Positions 8,924 to 18,323 are shown, counted from the first letter of the stretch. The stretch: 64,000 nucleotides of DNA from Fen731 sp964481885 (GCA_964481885.1 CAYZUS010000001.1:1-64000), one strand, 5' to 3'. Made by a program: numbers and translations. Notes: generated by a model from the sequence alone, not told the origin.

Positions 8924-9988
8924 ATGAAACCTTTACTGTTTGCTTCCAATCAGGCTTACTCAGGGAAAAGTTCGTTTTGCGTGGGCATTGGAATGCTGCT
9001 TAAGGAAAAGGGTTTTAAAGTTGGATACATGAAGCCTATTATTACCCTGCCTTTTTCAGTCGATGGACAGATAGCAGATGAAGATGCAAAGTATATATCA
9101 AAATTGCTTGAAATGAATGATGATATAAGGGATATAAGCCCTGTTAATTATATTGAACTTCTAAGGTCCGTAAGTCCCAAAAATCTTGAAAAAAATCCAG
9201 AAAATTTTCTTGATAAAATAGGCACAGCTTATGAAAAACTATCCATTGGCAAAGATATGCTTCTTATTGAGGGCGCGAGAACGATAGAAGATGGAATGCA
9301 TCTGGGTATATCTGCACGTGAGATATGCAGAAAAGTAAGCGCAAAAGTTATTGTAATTATCAGGTATTCTGATGAAATGCTGGATCAGGTACTTTATTAC
9401 TCCGAATTTTTTCAGGACTCTTTTGCAGGAATCATAATAAATCTTGTTCCTGTTGACAGCGTATCCCGGTTAAAAAATGAAATATTCCCATATCTTGAAA
9501 AAAATAAAATAAAAATATTTGGTTTTGTAACTTCTGACAATTTTTTATCGTCTGTCAGCGTGAAAGATATATCTACTCATTTGGAGGCAAAGGTTCTCTC
9601 AGCGGAAGAAAAGCAGGGAGAGCTGGTTGAAGCCTTTATGCTGGGTGCAATGGGTCACGATTTGGCCCTAAGCTATTTTAAAACAAAAACTGATAAAGCG
9701 GTCATTACCGGGGGCGACAGGGCAGATATACAGCTTGCAGCGCTTGAAACCGGCACAAAATGCCTTATTTTAACAGGAAATTTTTCACCAAGTTCAATTG
9801 TTGTAAGCAGAGCGCAGGCACTTGGAGTGCCAATTTTGCTGGTAAGGTATGATTCGATAACAACTATTGAAAAATTAAATGAAATACTTGGGCATACCGG
9901 ATTTCATGAATTCAAAAAAATTGATAAAATAGTTCAAATCACCAGAGATTTTATAGACCTGGATGCCATTATTTCAATTGTGGATTAG
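8924..9988 (+). CDS. Phosphotransacetylase N-terminal-like protein (P-loop plus DRTGG domain)
   Basis: A 354-residue protein matching the BioD-like P-loop domain plus DRTGG domain found in front of some phosphate acetyltransferases, but with no acetyltransferase domain after it. The P-loop is NQAYSGKSS (residues 10-18), followed by GYMKPI and LLIEGARTIEDG. The DRTGG-type part includes VITGGDRADIQLAAL and CLILTGNFSP. Such stand-alone proteins may sense a nucleotide or regulate; they do not themselves make acetyl phosphate. It lies between rpmF and plsX, a slot where ackA/pta genes are found in other bacteria. ATG 8924 has only a weak GGGG upstream. Confidence 0.75.
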   Translation: MKPLLFASNQAYSGKSSFCVGIGMLLKEKGFKVGYMKPIITLPFSVDGQIADEDAKYISKLLEMNDDIRDISPVNYIELLRSVSPKNLEKNPENFLDKIGTAYEKLSIGKDMLLIEGARTIEDGMHLGISAREICRKVSAKVIVIIRYSDEMLDQVLYYSEFFQDSFAGIIINLVPVDSVSRLKNEIFPYLEKNKIKIFGFVTSDNFLSSVSVKDISTHLEAKVLSAEEKQGELVEAFMLGAMGHDLALSYFKTKTDKAVITGGDRADIQLAALETGTKCLILTGNFSPSSIVVSRAQALGVPILLVRYDSITTIEKLNEILGHTGFHEFKKIDKIVQITRDFIDLDAIISIVD

Positions 9989-10013
9989 GAAATGCCATCA
10001 CTGCAAACACCTG

Positions 10014-10174
10014 ACAGGTGAGTCCATTATCTCAAATGTGTGGTAAGCCAATGCTGATATTTAAAATGTTGGACAGACAAAGTCAGTGTTGCAAGAACCC
10101 GAAGGTGCGCCTGAGGGCTGACATTATCGAGGCATCTAAATTGTTTTGAAAATTTGAAAATAAAACAATGCCTC
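10014..10174. other. Intergenic hairpins between the Pta-like gene and plsX
   Basis: A CACCTG-A-CAGGTG palindrome lies near 10010-10022. A longer stem GAGGCAT (10129-10135) / ATGCCTC (10168-10174) has an inner TTGTTTT/AAAACAA pairing. No T-tract follows. They may be RNA structures in the plsX leader; nothing more can be said. Confidence 0.3.
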
Positions 10175-10227
10175 AGGTTTCTGGTAGAAATTGTTAAAGA
10201 AAATTTAAAGCAAAAAATCTTAAATTT

Positions 10228-11250
10228 ATGGAAGAAAAAGTTAAAAATTCACCATCTTTAAAGCCGGAGATAATAGTAGACGCAATGGGCGGAGATTATG
10301 CCCCGGATGAAATAATAAAAGGTGCGATACAGGGCAGGTCTGATTTTGATGTGGACATTACTCTTACAGGCAGAGAAACCGGCATAAGGGCAAGCGCCGA
10401 CAGATGTGGCTTATCCCTTGAAGGAGTCAGGATCGTTGATGCTGACCAGGACATAAGTATGGACGATGCGCCATCGGATGTCATAAAGCATAAAAAGAAT
10501 TCATCAATCTTTATTGGTACACAGCTTGCAGCTGAAAATAAAAACAGTGTCTTTCTTTCAGCAGGCAATACCGGGGCCGCAATGGCATGTTCTCTTATAA
10601 ATATGAGAAAGATAGAAGGTATTCTAAGGCCCGCCATCGCAACTGTTATCCCATTGGGCAGCAAAAGATTTATACTTTTGGATGTTGGAGCAAATGCAGA
10701 TATAAAACCGGAATATCTTAGGCAGTTTGGAATAATGGGCAGTATCTATTCAAAGGAGATCTTCAATATAGCTTCTCCAAGGGTAGGGCTCTTAAATGTA
10801 GGTTCTGAAGAGAAAAAGGGAAATGAAGTTTCAAAAGAGGGACATCAATTATTAAAGGATTCAAATATAAATTTTGTAGGCAATGTTGAAGGAAGAGACA
10901 TATTTAATAATGCCGCTGATGTTGTGGTTTGCGATGGTTTTGTCGGAAACATACTTCTCAAAGCATTTGAGGGCATGGCAGGATTCTTCTTTAAAGAAAT
11001 AAAAGAAGTTTTTTACAGCAATGCAGTAACCAGATTTTCTGCCTTGCTTGTAAAAAAGAATTTAAGGGCGATGAAGCAAAAATTTGATTATGAGGAGTAC
11101 GGAGGCGCTTTACTTTTAGGAATTGATGGCATTACAATTATAAGCCATGGCAGCTCAAAAGCAAAAGCAGTCAGGAATGCAATAAGGCTTGGCGCAGGCA
11201 GCTTGAAAGGTGATATCGTAAGAAAAATAAAAGAGGAAATAACAACTTAA
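10228..11250 (+). CDS. plsX: Phosphate acyltransferase PlsX
   Basis: Converts acyl-ACP to acyl-phosphate, the donor for glycerol-3-phosphate acylation, at the membrane face. The family start IIVDAMGGDYAPDEIIKG is at residues 15-32, and SAGNTGAAM, LLDVGAN and CDGFVGN are all present. The 340 residues fit the family. No ribosome binding site is visible before ATG 10228. acpP begins 20 bases downstream, the usual plsX-acpP pair; fabD/fabG are not in the window. Acyl-phosphate from the FakA route would enter at the same point. Confidence 0.95.
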   Translation: MEEKVKNSPSLKPEIIVDAMGGDYAPDEIIKGAIQGRSDFDVDITLTGRETGIRASADRCGLSLEGVRIVDADQDISMDDAPSDVIKHKKNSSIFIGTQLAAENKNSVFLSAGNTGAAMACSLINMRKIEGILRPAIATVIPLGSKRFILLDVGANADIKPEYLRQFGIMGSIYSKEIFNIASPRVGLLNVGSEEKKGNEVSKEGHQLLKDSNINFVGNVEGRDIFNNAADVVVCDGFVGNILLKAFEGMAGFFFKEIKEVFYSNAVTRFSALLVKKNLRAMKQKFDYEEYGGALLLGIDGITIISHGSSKAKAVRNAIRLGAGSLKGDIVRKIKEEITT

Positions 11251-11270
11251 AAAGCTAAGAGGAGGAAGTA

Positions 11271-11507
11271 GTGGAAAATTTCGACAAATTAAAAGACATT
11301 CTTGTAGATGTTCTTGGAGTAAAAGCTGAAGATGTAAAGGCAGAGAGCAGATTTGTTGAAGATCTGGGAGCAGATTCCCTGGATCTTGTGGAGCTTATAA
11401 TGTCTTTTGAAGATAAGTTCGGCGTGGAAATAAGCGATGAAGCAGCCGAAAAGCTTGTAACGGTAAAAGACGTACTGGATTTTATAGCGGCTAATTCAAA
11501 AAATTAA
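11271..11507 (+). CDS. acpP: Acyl carrier protein
   Basis: Carries growing acyl chains on a 4'-phosphopantetheine arm attached to Ser 36 in GADSLDLVELIM. The 78 residues are strongly acidic as usual. The start is GTG, preceded by AGGAGG. It lies in the plsX-acpP-rnc order common to many bacteria. Confidence 0.97.
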   Translation: MENFDKLKDILVDVLGVKAEDVKAESRFVEDLGADSLDLVELIMSFEDKFGVEISDEAAEKLVTVKDVLDFIAANSKN

Positions 11508-11880
11508 AATATCTCGGTTGTAAAACTGTATTATCAAGGTTTTGTTTCCAGGATTGTTTGAGGTTTTTTAGGATGGTACAGTTACATTTGGCTTTTGAGC
11601 TTTCGGGGCTTGCTATTCTGTTAGGATCTTTTATAAAAGATCTGAGTCTTTGTGAGCTTGTTAATTTGTGTGGAGATTGATACTTTGACGTTCCTGTGCT
11701 CCAGGTCAGGGCGTCAAAGTTTGTTTGAGCTTGGGTGGTTACTGAAAGTTCGTGATACCTGGTCCAAGTTTCGTTTTAAAAAACTTTTTGTTTTAAAACT
11801 AATATTCTTAGCATCAATATAAACCTTAAAATATTCTGTTTTTTTTATTATTTATAAAAATGTCTGATGTGTGGTTTTAA
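11508..11880 (+). other. 373-base G+T-rich non-coding region with hairpins between acpP and rnc
   Basis: From about 11515 to 11765 the plus strand is markedly rich in G and T and poor in A and C, unlike the AT-rich spacers elsewhere. It holds a perfect 18-base palindrome GATCTTTTATAAAAGATC (11625-11642). It also holds a long hairpin at 11682-11720 (ACTTTGACG/CGTCAAAGT plus inner CCTG/CAGG). No open frame with a ribosome binding site is seen. It could be a non-coding RNA or structured leader of rnc; RNase III often cuts its own leader in other bacteria. Confidence 0.4.
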
Positions 11881-12588
11881 ATGGAAAATGGGTTGTTGCG
11901 CCAGAGACTTAAGAACTGGCTGATAGGTTTGGGAATTGATCCTGTTGACCTTAAAATTTATGTCGAAAGCCTTACGCACAGGTCATTTGCAAAAGAGATA
12001 AATGTTCAGTCAAGAGGTAATGAACAGCTCGAATTTCTGGGTGACAGTGTGGTTTCCTTTATCATCACCAGCTACCTATATAAAAATTATAGTTTTTTAA
12101 ATGAAGGAAAATTAACCAAGATAAGGGCAAGCCTCGTTTCCAGCAGGACGCTGGGTCAGCTTTCAAAGGAAATAAGGCTGGAAAGGCAAATACTTTTAGG
12201 TGAAAATGAAGAATCTTCTGACGGCAGAAACAAGGTATCCATATTCTCAGATGCTTTCGAAGCCTTTATAGGCGCTCTTTACATTGATAAGGGCATTAAT
12301 TTTACCAATCAATGGTTTCTTGACAGGTTTGAAGACCTGATAATTGAGAGAGTAAGCAATCCCAAAATATCTGATTACAAAACATATCTGCAGGAAAACG
12401 TACAGGCAGATTACTCTAAGCTTGTAAAATACAGATTGGAAAATTCTGAGGGTCCCAGCCATGACAAGATTTTTTATTCAACAGCAGTAATTGATGATAA
12501 AATAATAGGCAGCGGTTCCGGCAAAAGCAAGCAGCAGTCAGAACAGGAAGCTGCAAAAGAAGCTTTAAAAAATTTGTACAATTTGTGA
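11881..12588 (+). CDS. rnc: Ribonuclease III
   Basis: Cuts double-stranded RNA, including rRNA precursors. The catalytic signature NEQLEFLGDSVV (residues 47-58) and the second acidic helix SDAFEAFIGALYID (from about residue 123) are intact. The C-terminal double-stranded-RNA-binding domain ends GSGSGKSKQQSEQEAAKEAL. The 235 residues are typical. The upstream spacer has strong hairpins that could be a self-processing site. rnc-smc-ftsY is the usual order; mutM, often between rnc and smc, is missing. Confidence 0.95.
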   Translation: MENGLLRQRLKNWLIGLGIDPVDLKIYVESLTHRSFAKEINVQSRGNEQLEFLGDSVVSFIITSYLYKNYSFLNEGKLTKIRASLVSSRTLGQLSKEIRLERQILLGENEESSDGRNKVSIFSDAFEAFIGALYIDKGINFTNQWFLDRFEDLIIERVSNPKISDYKTYLQENVQADYSKLVKYRLENSEGPSHDKIFYSTAVIDDKIIGSGSGKSKQQSEQEAAKEALKNLYNL

Positions 12589-12888
12589 GCACATAAACAA
12601 TTATTGCCGTGTTCGCAGGGTCAAAACCGGCATTTGGTCTTCATTTCTGAGACATTTTTGTCAGAATCTGTAAGATGGGGGAATTTATGTAAGAATTCTG
12701 AGACAGGTATGATTAAAACGTAGATTTAATTTATAATTGTTTATAATCTCCAAATGCGTTTGTGCCAGGAATATATAAAACAGATTGCCTGTCTTATAAT
12801 TTTATAAAAACGGCTCTTCACTAAATTAATAAAATCCTTCATACTGACTATTTTTAATTAATTATTTATTTGGCAGGGTCTATCAGGT
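12589..12888. other. Intergenic region rnc-smc, no gene seen
   Basis: 300 bases, AT-rich. It contains two copies of the decamer TTCTGAGACA but no convincing promoter, terminator or small gene. Confidence 0.5.
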
Positions 12889-15374
12889 TTGTATCTTAAA
12901 AATATTACACTCAGAGGATTTAAATCATTCGCAAAAAAGAGCCAGCTGGTATTTGAGCGCGGCATCTGCGTGGTCGTGGGTCCAAACGGCAGCGGTAAAA
13001 GTAATATTGCAGATGCTATTTCATGGGTTATGGGAGAACAAAGCGCCAAATCACTGCGTGGCAGCTCCATGGAAGACGTAATATTCAGGAGCAAAAAAGA
13101 GGAGCTGGGCATAGCCGAAGTGTCCCTGCTTTTTGATAATTCAGACAGATTTCTTCCCCTTGAATTCAATGAAGTTAAGTTTACTCGCAGGGTTTTTCAA
13201 AAGGGTGGCAGTGATTATTTTATAAACTCTTCACCCTGCAGACTTATCGATATCCTGGACATTACATCTGAAAGCGGAATCGGAAAGGGCCTTTACACTG
13301 TTATAAACCAGGGCCAGATAGATGCCATTGCATTGCTCAAACCGGCTGAAAGAAAAATGGTGATTGATGAAATCCTTGGAATTGCCAAACACAAGACAAG
13401 AAGAGAAAAATCAAAAGCCAAGCTTTTAAAAGTATTAAATGATATCGCCAGGATAAATGACCTTATTCTCGAAGTTAAAAGAACCCTTGATCCCCTCGAA
13501 ATAGAGTCAAAAAAAGCGCAGGCTTACTTTGACGTATTAAATACCTTAAAAAGTGAAGAATTGTCCCTCTTTATTTCTGAACTTACTGATTTTAATCTTC
13601 AATGGGAGAAGGAAAACGCCGGCAACCTGGTAAGTTTAAAAAAAATAGATGCACTAAAAATAAAACATGCAGATTTGGAAAAAGAAAGAGAAGATTTTGA
13701 GAAAAATCAGGAGGAAAAACGGAAATTATTCGAAGAGCTAAAGGGTGTTATGGATAACTTCAATATTTACTCTAACCGGCTGGAAAGTATTGCAAATATT
13801 GCCGGCAGCAAGAGGATGATTTTTAACACCTTTATAAATATGTTTAAAACAGAGTATTCAAGCATTAATAATGCAGCAGCGGCCATTATCAGCCAGCCGG
13901 TTTTTGACAATCCGGTTAATGCTGAGGGCGGCAGTATCATGCTTGAGAAAATTGCATACCTTGACAGCCTGCTTTCAGAGTTTAAAATCAAGCTGGAGAA
14001 AATCCCGGTAAAGGATGATTCTTTAAACAAAATAAAAATGGAGCTTGCGCTTATTATTAAAGAGTTTAATGAAATAAAGCAGCTGCTGGAAAGGGACTAC
14101 AAGCCAAGAGTATTTAATGATTCTCCGGGCGAATCTTCGGGTAAAAAATCTGTAAGTGTCAATCAGGCTCAGGACTCCATAAAAAACAGGCTGGAAAATA
14201 TATTGCTTCTGCAAAAATTCTGTATAAAAAAAGCAGAACAGACAGAAAATATCTGCAGGGTTCTGGAAAACTTTAAAAAAGCGCAGGATATACTAAAAAG
14301 CGCCGCTTATAAAAATTACAATAAAATAATCGATGACATAAACAGCTATAATTCAAAAAGCAATGAATTTTTAAGAAAAATAAATGAAATTTCTTTTGAA
14401 AAACAGAGTCTTGAAAATGATATATATAAAGCAGATTTTAAAAAGGATCAGATAAAGGAGCGGGTAAAGAACCTGACAGAAGAAATTTTGGATACTTACA
14501 ATCTTTCAGTAGATTATATTTTTAAAAATTACGGCCCGTCTGAGGATCACGAAAACTCCAGAAGAATAGTAAGGAAGTTAAAAAATGAGGTTAAAAGCTA
14601 TGGCAGCGTAAACCCTAATGCGACTATTGAGTATAAACGAGTTAAAGACAGATATGATTTCCTTTTTTCACAAAAAGAGGACCTCGACAAAAGCAGAAAA
14701 AAGCTTGAAGAACTTATTAAAGAGATAAACGNNNNNNNNNNNNNNNNNNNNNNNNNNNNNNNNNNNNNNNNNNNNNNNNNNNNNNNNNNNNNNNNNNNNN
14801 NNNNNNNNNNNNNNNNNNNNNNNNNNNNNNNGAGGACCTCGACAAAAGCAGAAAAAAGCTTGAAGAACTTATTAAAGAGATAAACGACCGGATAGAAGTC
14901 ATTTTCACTTCAAAGTTTGACAATATAAACGAAAACTTTAAAAGTTATTTTAAATCACTGTTTCCCCTGGGAAGTGGGGAGATGCAGCTTGTCAGGGCCA
15001 AGGTGGATAATGAGGATGACTATGGAATAGAGCTTAAGGTTGACACAGGCAATAATAAAATGATACCGCTGCTGCTTCTTTCAGGCGGAGAGAAGGCCCT
15101 TGTATCAGTAGCATTTTTATTTGCAATTTTCGCAACAAACTCCTCTCCTTTTTATGTTTTTGATGAAATAGATGCCGCATTGGACGAAATGAATTTAAAC
15201 AGGTACATCTGGCTGGTTAAAAAATTTGCACAGGGCAAACAGGTTATTATTATCACTCACCAGAAAAAGACAATGGAGATAGCAGATACTATTTACGGAA
15301 TTACAATGCAGTCAAGCGGTATGTCAAAAATAGTTTCAGAGAAAGTAAAAAAACAGGATGCAGAGATTAATTAA
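12889..15374 (+). CDS. smc: Short SMC-family chromosome condensation ATPase (interrupted by assembly gap)
   Basis: Structural-maintenance-of-chromosomes protein, an ABC-type ATPase organising DNA. The N-terminal head has LRGFKSFA, Walker A GPNGSGKS (residues 31-38) and NQGQIDA. The C-terminal head has the signature LLSGGEKAL and Walker B FYVFDEIDAALDE. A 100-N gap with a 55-base flank duplication shifts the frame; removing 155 bases joins the halves in frame, giving about 776 residues and the normal family sequence across the join. SMCs are usually near 1,150-1,200 residues. Here two arms (about 175-404 and 428-610) meet at a Pro/Ser/Gly-rich linker, and no hinge domain is recognisable. The start is TTG, giving the standard MYLKNITLRGF. 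The end overlaps ftsY by 17 bases. Confidence 0.88.
14677..14886. other. Assembly gap (100 N) flanked by an exact 55-base duplication
   Basis: N run at 14732-14831. Bases 14677-14731 and 14832-14886 are identical. Collapsing the gap plus one copy (155 bases, not a multiple of three) brings the two smc halves into one frame, so the gap is artificial. Confidence 0.92.
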
Positions 15375-16233
15375 AAATATAAGCCTGATATGGAACAGAT
15401 TTAAGAAAAGCAACGAAGACTTCTGGCTGGAAATTGAAGAGCAGCTTATATTAAATGATATAGGAGTCCAAACCGCTGCTTTTATTATAGAGTCTGTAAA
15501 AAATAATTGCCGGCAGGAAAATATCAATGATATTGAGCAGATAAAAATGCTGCTGAAGAAATATATACAGGAAATATTAAAAGACAGTGTTGTTTCATCA
15601 GGTTACAATTTTTCAGATACAATACCGAGTGTCTGGATGCTTGTAGGGGTAAATGGAGTCGGCAAGACCTCGACTGTTGCAAAGCTTGCATCTTTTTTCA
15701 AAGAAAATGGCAAAAGTGTATTGCTGGCTGCTGCAGATACATTCAGAGCTGCTGCATTTGAACAGCTTGATCATTTTGCCGAACAGTTAAGTCTTCCTAT
15801 TGTGCATCACCAGAGAGGCTCAGATCCGGGTGCAGTGGTATTTGACAGTATCGACAAGGCTGTTGCAAGAAAAATCGATATCGTTCTTATTGATACTGCA
15901 GGCAGAATGCACACGGCCTGTAATCTTATGGAAGAGCTAAAAAAGATAAAAAAAGTTGTAAATAAAAAAATACTGCGGGATCCGGATGAAATACTTATGG
16001 TTATAGATGCAACAACTGGCCAGAATGCAAAACATCAGGCGGCAATTTTTAACGAAGCAGTCGGTTTAAGTGGTATCATACTTACAAAAACTGACGGTAC
16101 TTCAAAGGGAGGCATAGTGCTGACAGTAAAAAATGAATTAAAGATCCCTGTAAAATTTATGACTTTTGGAGAAAAAATCGGTAATTTGGAAGTTTTTAAT
16201 GCAGATAAATTTGCTGATTTACTTTTTTCTTAA
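15358..16233 (+). CDS. ftsY: Signal recognition particle receptor FtsY
   Basis: Membrane-associated SRP receptor GTPase that works with Ffh to deliver nascent membrane proteins. It has the NG domain: a helical N part, GVNGVGKTSTVAKLA (about residue 97), DTFRAAAFEQL, DTAGRMHT and TKTDGTSKGG. The 291 residues lack the long acidic N-terminal A domain, as in many Gram-positives. ATG 15358 lies inside the end of smc, implying translational coupling. ffh follows 133 bases downstream. Confidence 0.95.
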   Translation: MQRLIKNISLIWNRFKKSNEDFWLEIEEQLILNDIGVQTAAFIIESVKNNCRQENINDIEQIKMLLKKYIQEILKDSVVSSGYNFSDTIPSVWMLVGVNGVGKTSTVAKLASFFKENGKSVLLAAADTFRAAAFEQLDHFAEQLSLPIVHHQRGSDPGAVVFDSIDKAVARKIDIVLIDTAGRMHTACNLMEELKKIKKVVNKKILRDPDEILMVIDATTGQNAKHQAAIFNEAVGLSGIILTKTDGTSKGGIVLTVKNELKIPVKFMTFGEKIGNLEVFNADKFADLLFS

Positions 16234-16311
16234 ATTCCACAATAATTAGCAGTTTATTGAGCAGAATGGTCGGTTTAATGCCAGTTTAACTAATGGCCGC
16301 GTGCCGGGCAA

Positions 16312-16341
16312 GGAGTACTTTGTTTTAAAAACAAACACTCC
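16312..16341 (+). other. Hairpin in the ftsY-ffh spacer
   Basis: A GGAGT/ACTCC stem continues through a 2x1 internal loop into TTTGTTT/AAACAAA. It lies 25 bases before ffh and is followed by GGGATAGAG rather than T, so a leader structure fits better than a terminator. Confidence 0.35.
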
Positions 16342-16366
16342 GGGATAGAGAAAGAACGATTTTTAA

Positions 16367-17704
16367 ATGTTTGAATTTTTAACTTCCAAATTTGAGGATC
16401 TTTTTTACAAGATAAGAAATAAGGGAAAATTAAGCCCTCAGGACCTTGATGGTGCGCTGCGGGAGATACGTCTTGCCCTGCTTGAAGCAGACGTAAATTT
16501 CAAAGTTGTAAAAGAATTTCTTGAAAATGTAAAAGAAAAGGCGCTTGGCGCTGATATACTTGAAAGCCTCAGCCCTTCCCAGCAGGTCGTAAAAATCGTA
16601 AATGAAGAAATCATAAAGATGCTGGGTTCAGGCAGTGGGGAAATAATTTTTGCAGGCAAACCTCCGACTGTTATTATGCTGGCCGGGCTTCAGGGCACGG
16701 GAAAGACGACTGCAACAATAAAGCTGGCAAACTATATAAAAAACAAATATCAGCGCAAGGTATCGGTTATTGCAGCAGATATTTACAGGCCCGCTGCAAC
16801 CATACAGCTGGCAGACACTGCAAAGAAATATGGCGTGGAAGTGTTTACCCAGGAAAATACCGACCCTGTAACAATTGCTGTAAATGGAGTGGAATTTTTA
16901 AAAAAATCCGGCAGTGACGTGGTAATTATTGATACAGCAGGCAGGCTTCAAATTGATTCTGAAATGATGAATGAAGTCAAAAATATCAGGAAAAAAGTCA
17001 TGCCTCACCAGATCTATCTTGTTCTTGATGCCATGACAGGGCAGGAGGCTGTAAACATTGCCCGGCAGTTTGATGAGAGCCTTGCTTTCGACGGAATAAT
17101 AATGACCAAGCTCGACAGTGATACCAGGGGCGGTGCGGCACTTTCTGTCAACCATGTTACAAAAAAGCAGATCAAATTTATTTCGACCGGTGAAAAGGTT
17201 GAGGACTTTGATGTTTTTTATCCTGACAGGATCGCTTCAAGGATACTTGGAATGGGTGATGTGCTTACATTCATAGAAAAAGCTGAAAAAGTAATAGATG
17301 AAAAAAAAGCAAGGGAATTTGAACAGAAAATACTTAAAAATGATTTGAATTTTGTTGATTTTCTTGAACAGATGAAAAGCATCAGAAAAATTGGTTCTCT
17401 TGACAAGATTTTTGCCATGCTTCCAATTCAGAATAAAAGCAAGGTGATGGCAAACATAAATCTGGATGATGCCCAGATAAATAAAGTAGAGGCAATTATA
17501 AATTCAATGACAACCGAGGAGAAAATAAAGCCTTTTCTCATTAATGGAAGCAGAAAGAAAAGAATAGCGTCAGGAAGCGGTACCACGACAAATGATGTTA
17601 ACAGGCTTTTGAAACAGTTTGCCATGGCTCAGCAGACACTCAAGCAGTTTTCAGGGCGGGGCAGCAAGTCAGGACCCATGAAAGGGTTTCCTTTTTCTTT
17701 CTAA
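16367..17704 (+). CDS. ffh: Signal recognition particle protein Ffh (SRP54)
   Basis: GTPase that binds signal sequences and 4.5S RNA. The N domain is followed by the G domain with GLQGTGKTTATIKLA (about residue 107), DIYRPAA, DTAGRLQID and TKLDSDTRGG. The C-terminal M domain is methionine-rich, includes the SRP RNA-binding helix region (GSGTTTNDVNRLLKQF), and ends KGFPFSF. The 445 residues match the family. It pairs with FtsY upstream and LepB downstream in the window. No SRP RNA gene was recognised here. Confidence 0.96.
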   Translation: MFEFLTSKFEDLFYKIRNKGKLSPQDLDGALREIRLALLEADVNFKVVKEFLENVKEKALGADILESLSPSQQVVKIVNEEIIKMLGSGSGEIIFAGKPPTVIMLAGLQGTGKTTATIKLANYIKNKYQRKVSVIAADIYRPAATIQLADTAKKYGVEVFTQENTDPVTIAVNGVEFLKKSGSDVVIIDTAGRLQIDSEMMNEVKNIRKKVMPHQIYLVLDAMTGQEAVNIARQFDESLAFDGIIMTKLDSDTRGGAALSVNHVTKKQIKFISTGEKVEDFDVFYPDRIASRILGMGDVLTFIEKAEKVIDEKKAREFEQKILKNDLNFVDFLEQMKSIRKIGSLDKIFAMLPIQNKSKVMANINLDDAQINKVEAIINSMTTEEKIKPFLINGSRKKRIASGSGTTTNDVNRLLKQFAMAQQTLKQFSGRGSKSGPMKGFPFSF

Positions 17705-17730
17705 TACTTTTTTTATAAATCAAAAATTTT

Positions 17731-17758
17731 TTGCAAGTTTTTTATAAACATATATAAT
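17731..17758 (+). promoter_or_regulatory. Sigma-70-type promoter before rpsP
   Basis: TTGCAA (17731-17736), a 16-base spacer and TATAAT (17753-17758). The expected transcript start is about 50 bases before rpsP and would serve rpsP-khpA-rimM-trmD. Confidence 0.55.
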
Positions 17759-17816
17759 AAAGCCTGCAAATAAATGAAAAATATGAATACAGAATAGATT
17801 TCAGGAGGTTATTGGA

Positions 17817-18062
17817 TTGAGTGTAAAGATAAGGCTTACAAGAGTAGGCGCGAAAAAACGACCCTATTACAGAATTGTTGTGACAGACAGCAAGTCACCG
17901 AGAGACGGCAGGTTCATTGAAAATATAGGAACCTATGACCCAAAAGCTGAACCCTCAAAGATTGAACTTAATAAAGAAAAGGCGCTGGATTGGATGAAAA
18001 AAGGTGCGCAACCCACAAACACTGTACAGAAGCTTTTCAATATCGTTAATTTGAATCAGTAG
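17817..18062 (+). CDS. rpsP: 30S ribosomal protein bS16
   Basis: Small-subunit protein. VKIRLTRVGAKKRPYYRIV and DGRFIENIGTYDP are diagnostic, and the 81 residues fit. The start is TTG with AGGAGG nine bases before it. It is the first gene of the conserved rpsP-khpA-rimM-trmD-rplS group. Confidence 0.97.
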   Translation: MSVKIRLTRVGAKKRPYYRIVVTDSKSPRDGRFIENIGTYDPKAEPSKIELNKEKALDWMKKGAQPTNTVQKLFNIVNLNQ

Positions 18063-18089
18063 TCAATACAAGAGAGACGGAGGTATAAC

Positions 18090-18323
18090 GTGAAAGAACT
18101 GCTGGAGTTTATGGTAAAAGAGTTAGTAGACAGTCCCGATGAAGTTGAAATCACAGAAGAACAAGAGGGAGACAAGACCATAATTTTCATGCTTCGTGTG
18201 GCGGAAGCCGACCTTGGAAAAGTTATTGGAAAAAAAGGCAGAACTGCCAACGCCTTGAGGGTTGTGATGCGGGCCGCATCCGCCAAAAGAGGTTTTTCTT
18301 CCATTGTTAAAATTGTTGACTAA
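18090..18323 (+). CDS. khpA: KH-domain RNA-binding protein KhpA
   Basis: Small single-KH protein that binds RNA, in Gram-positives together with KhpB, and affects division and cell-wall genes. The KH core VIGKKGRTANALR carries the GxxG loop. It has 77 residues. The GTG start follows GGAGG. Its position between rpsP and rimM is the standard one. Confidence 0.93.
   Translation: MKELLEFMVKELVDSPDEVEITEEQEGDKTIIFMLRVAEADLGKVIGKKGRTANALRVVMRAASAKRGFSSIVKIVD

Noticed and set aside
14982..15374. A separate small SMC-like ATPase gene after the gap
   Set aside because: Removing the N run and one 55-base copy joins it in frame to the upstream SMC half, and the family sequence continues across the join.
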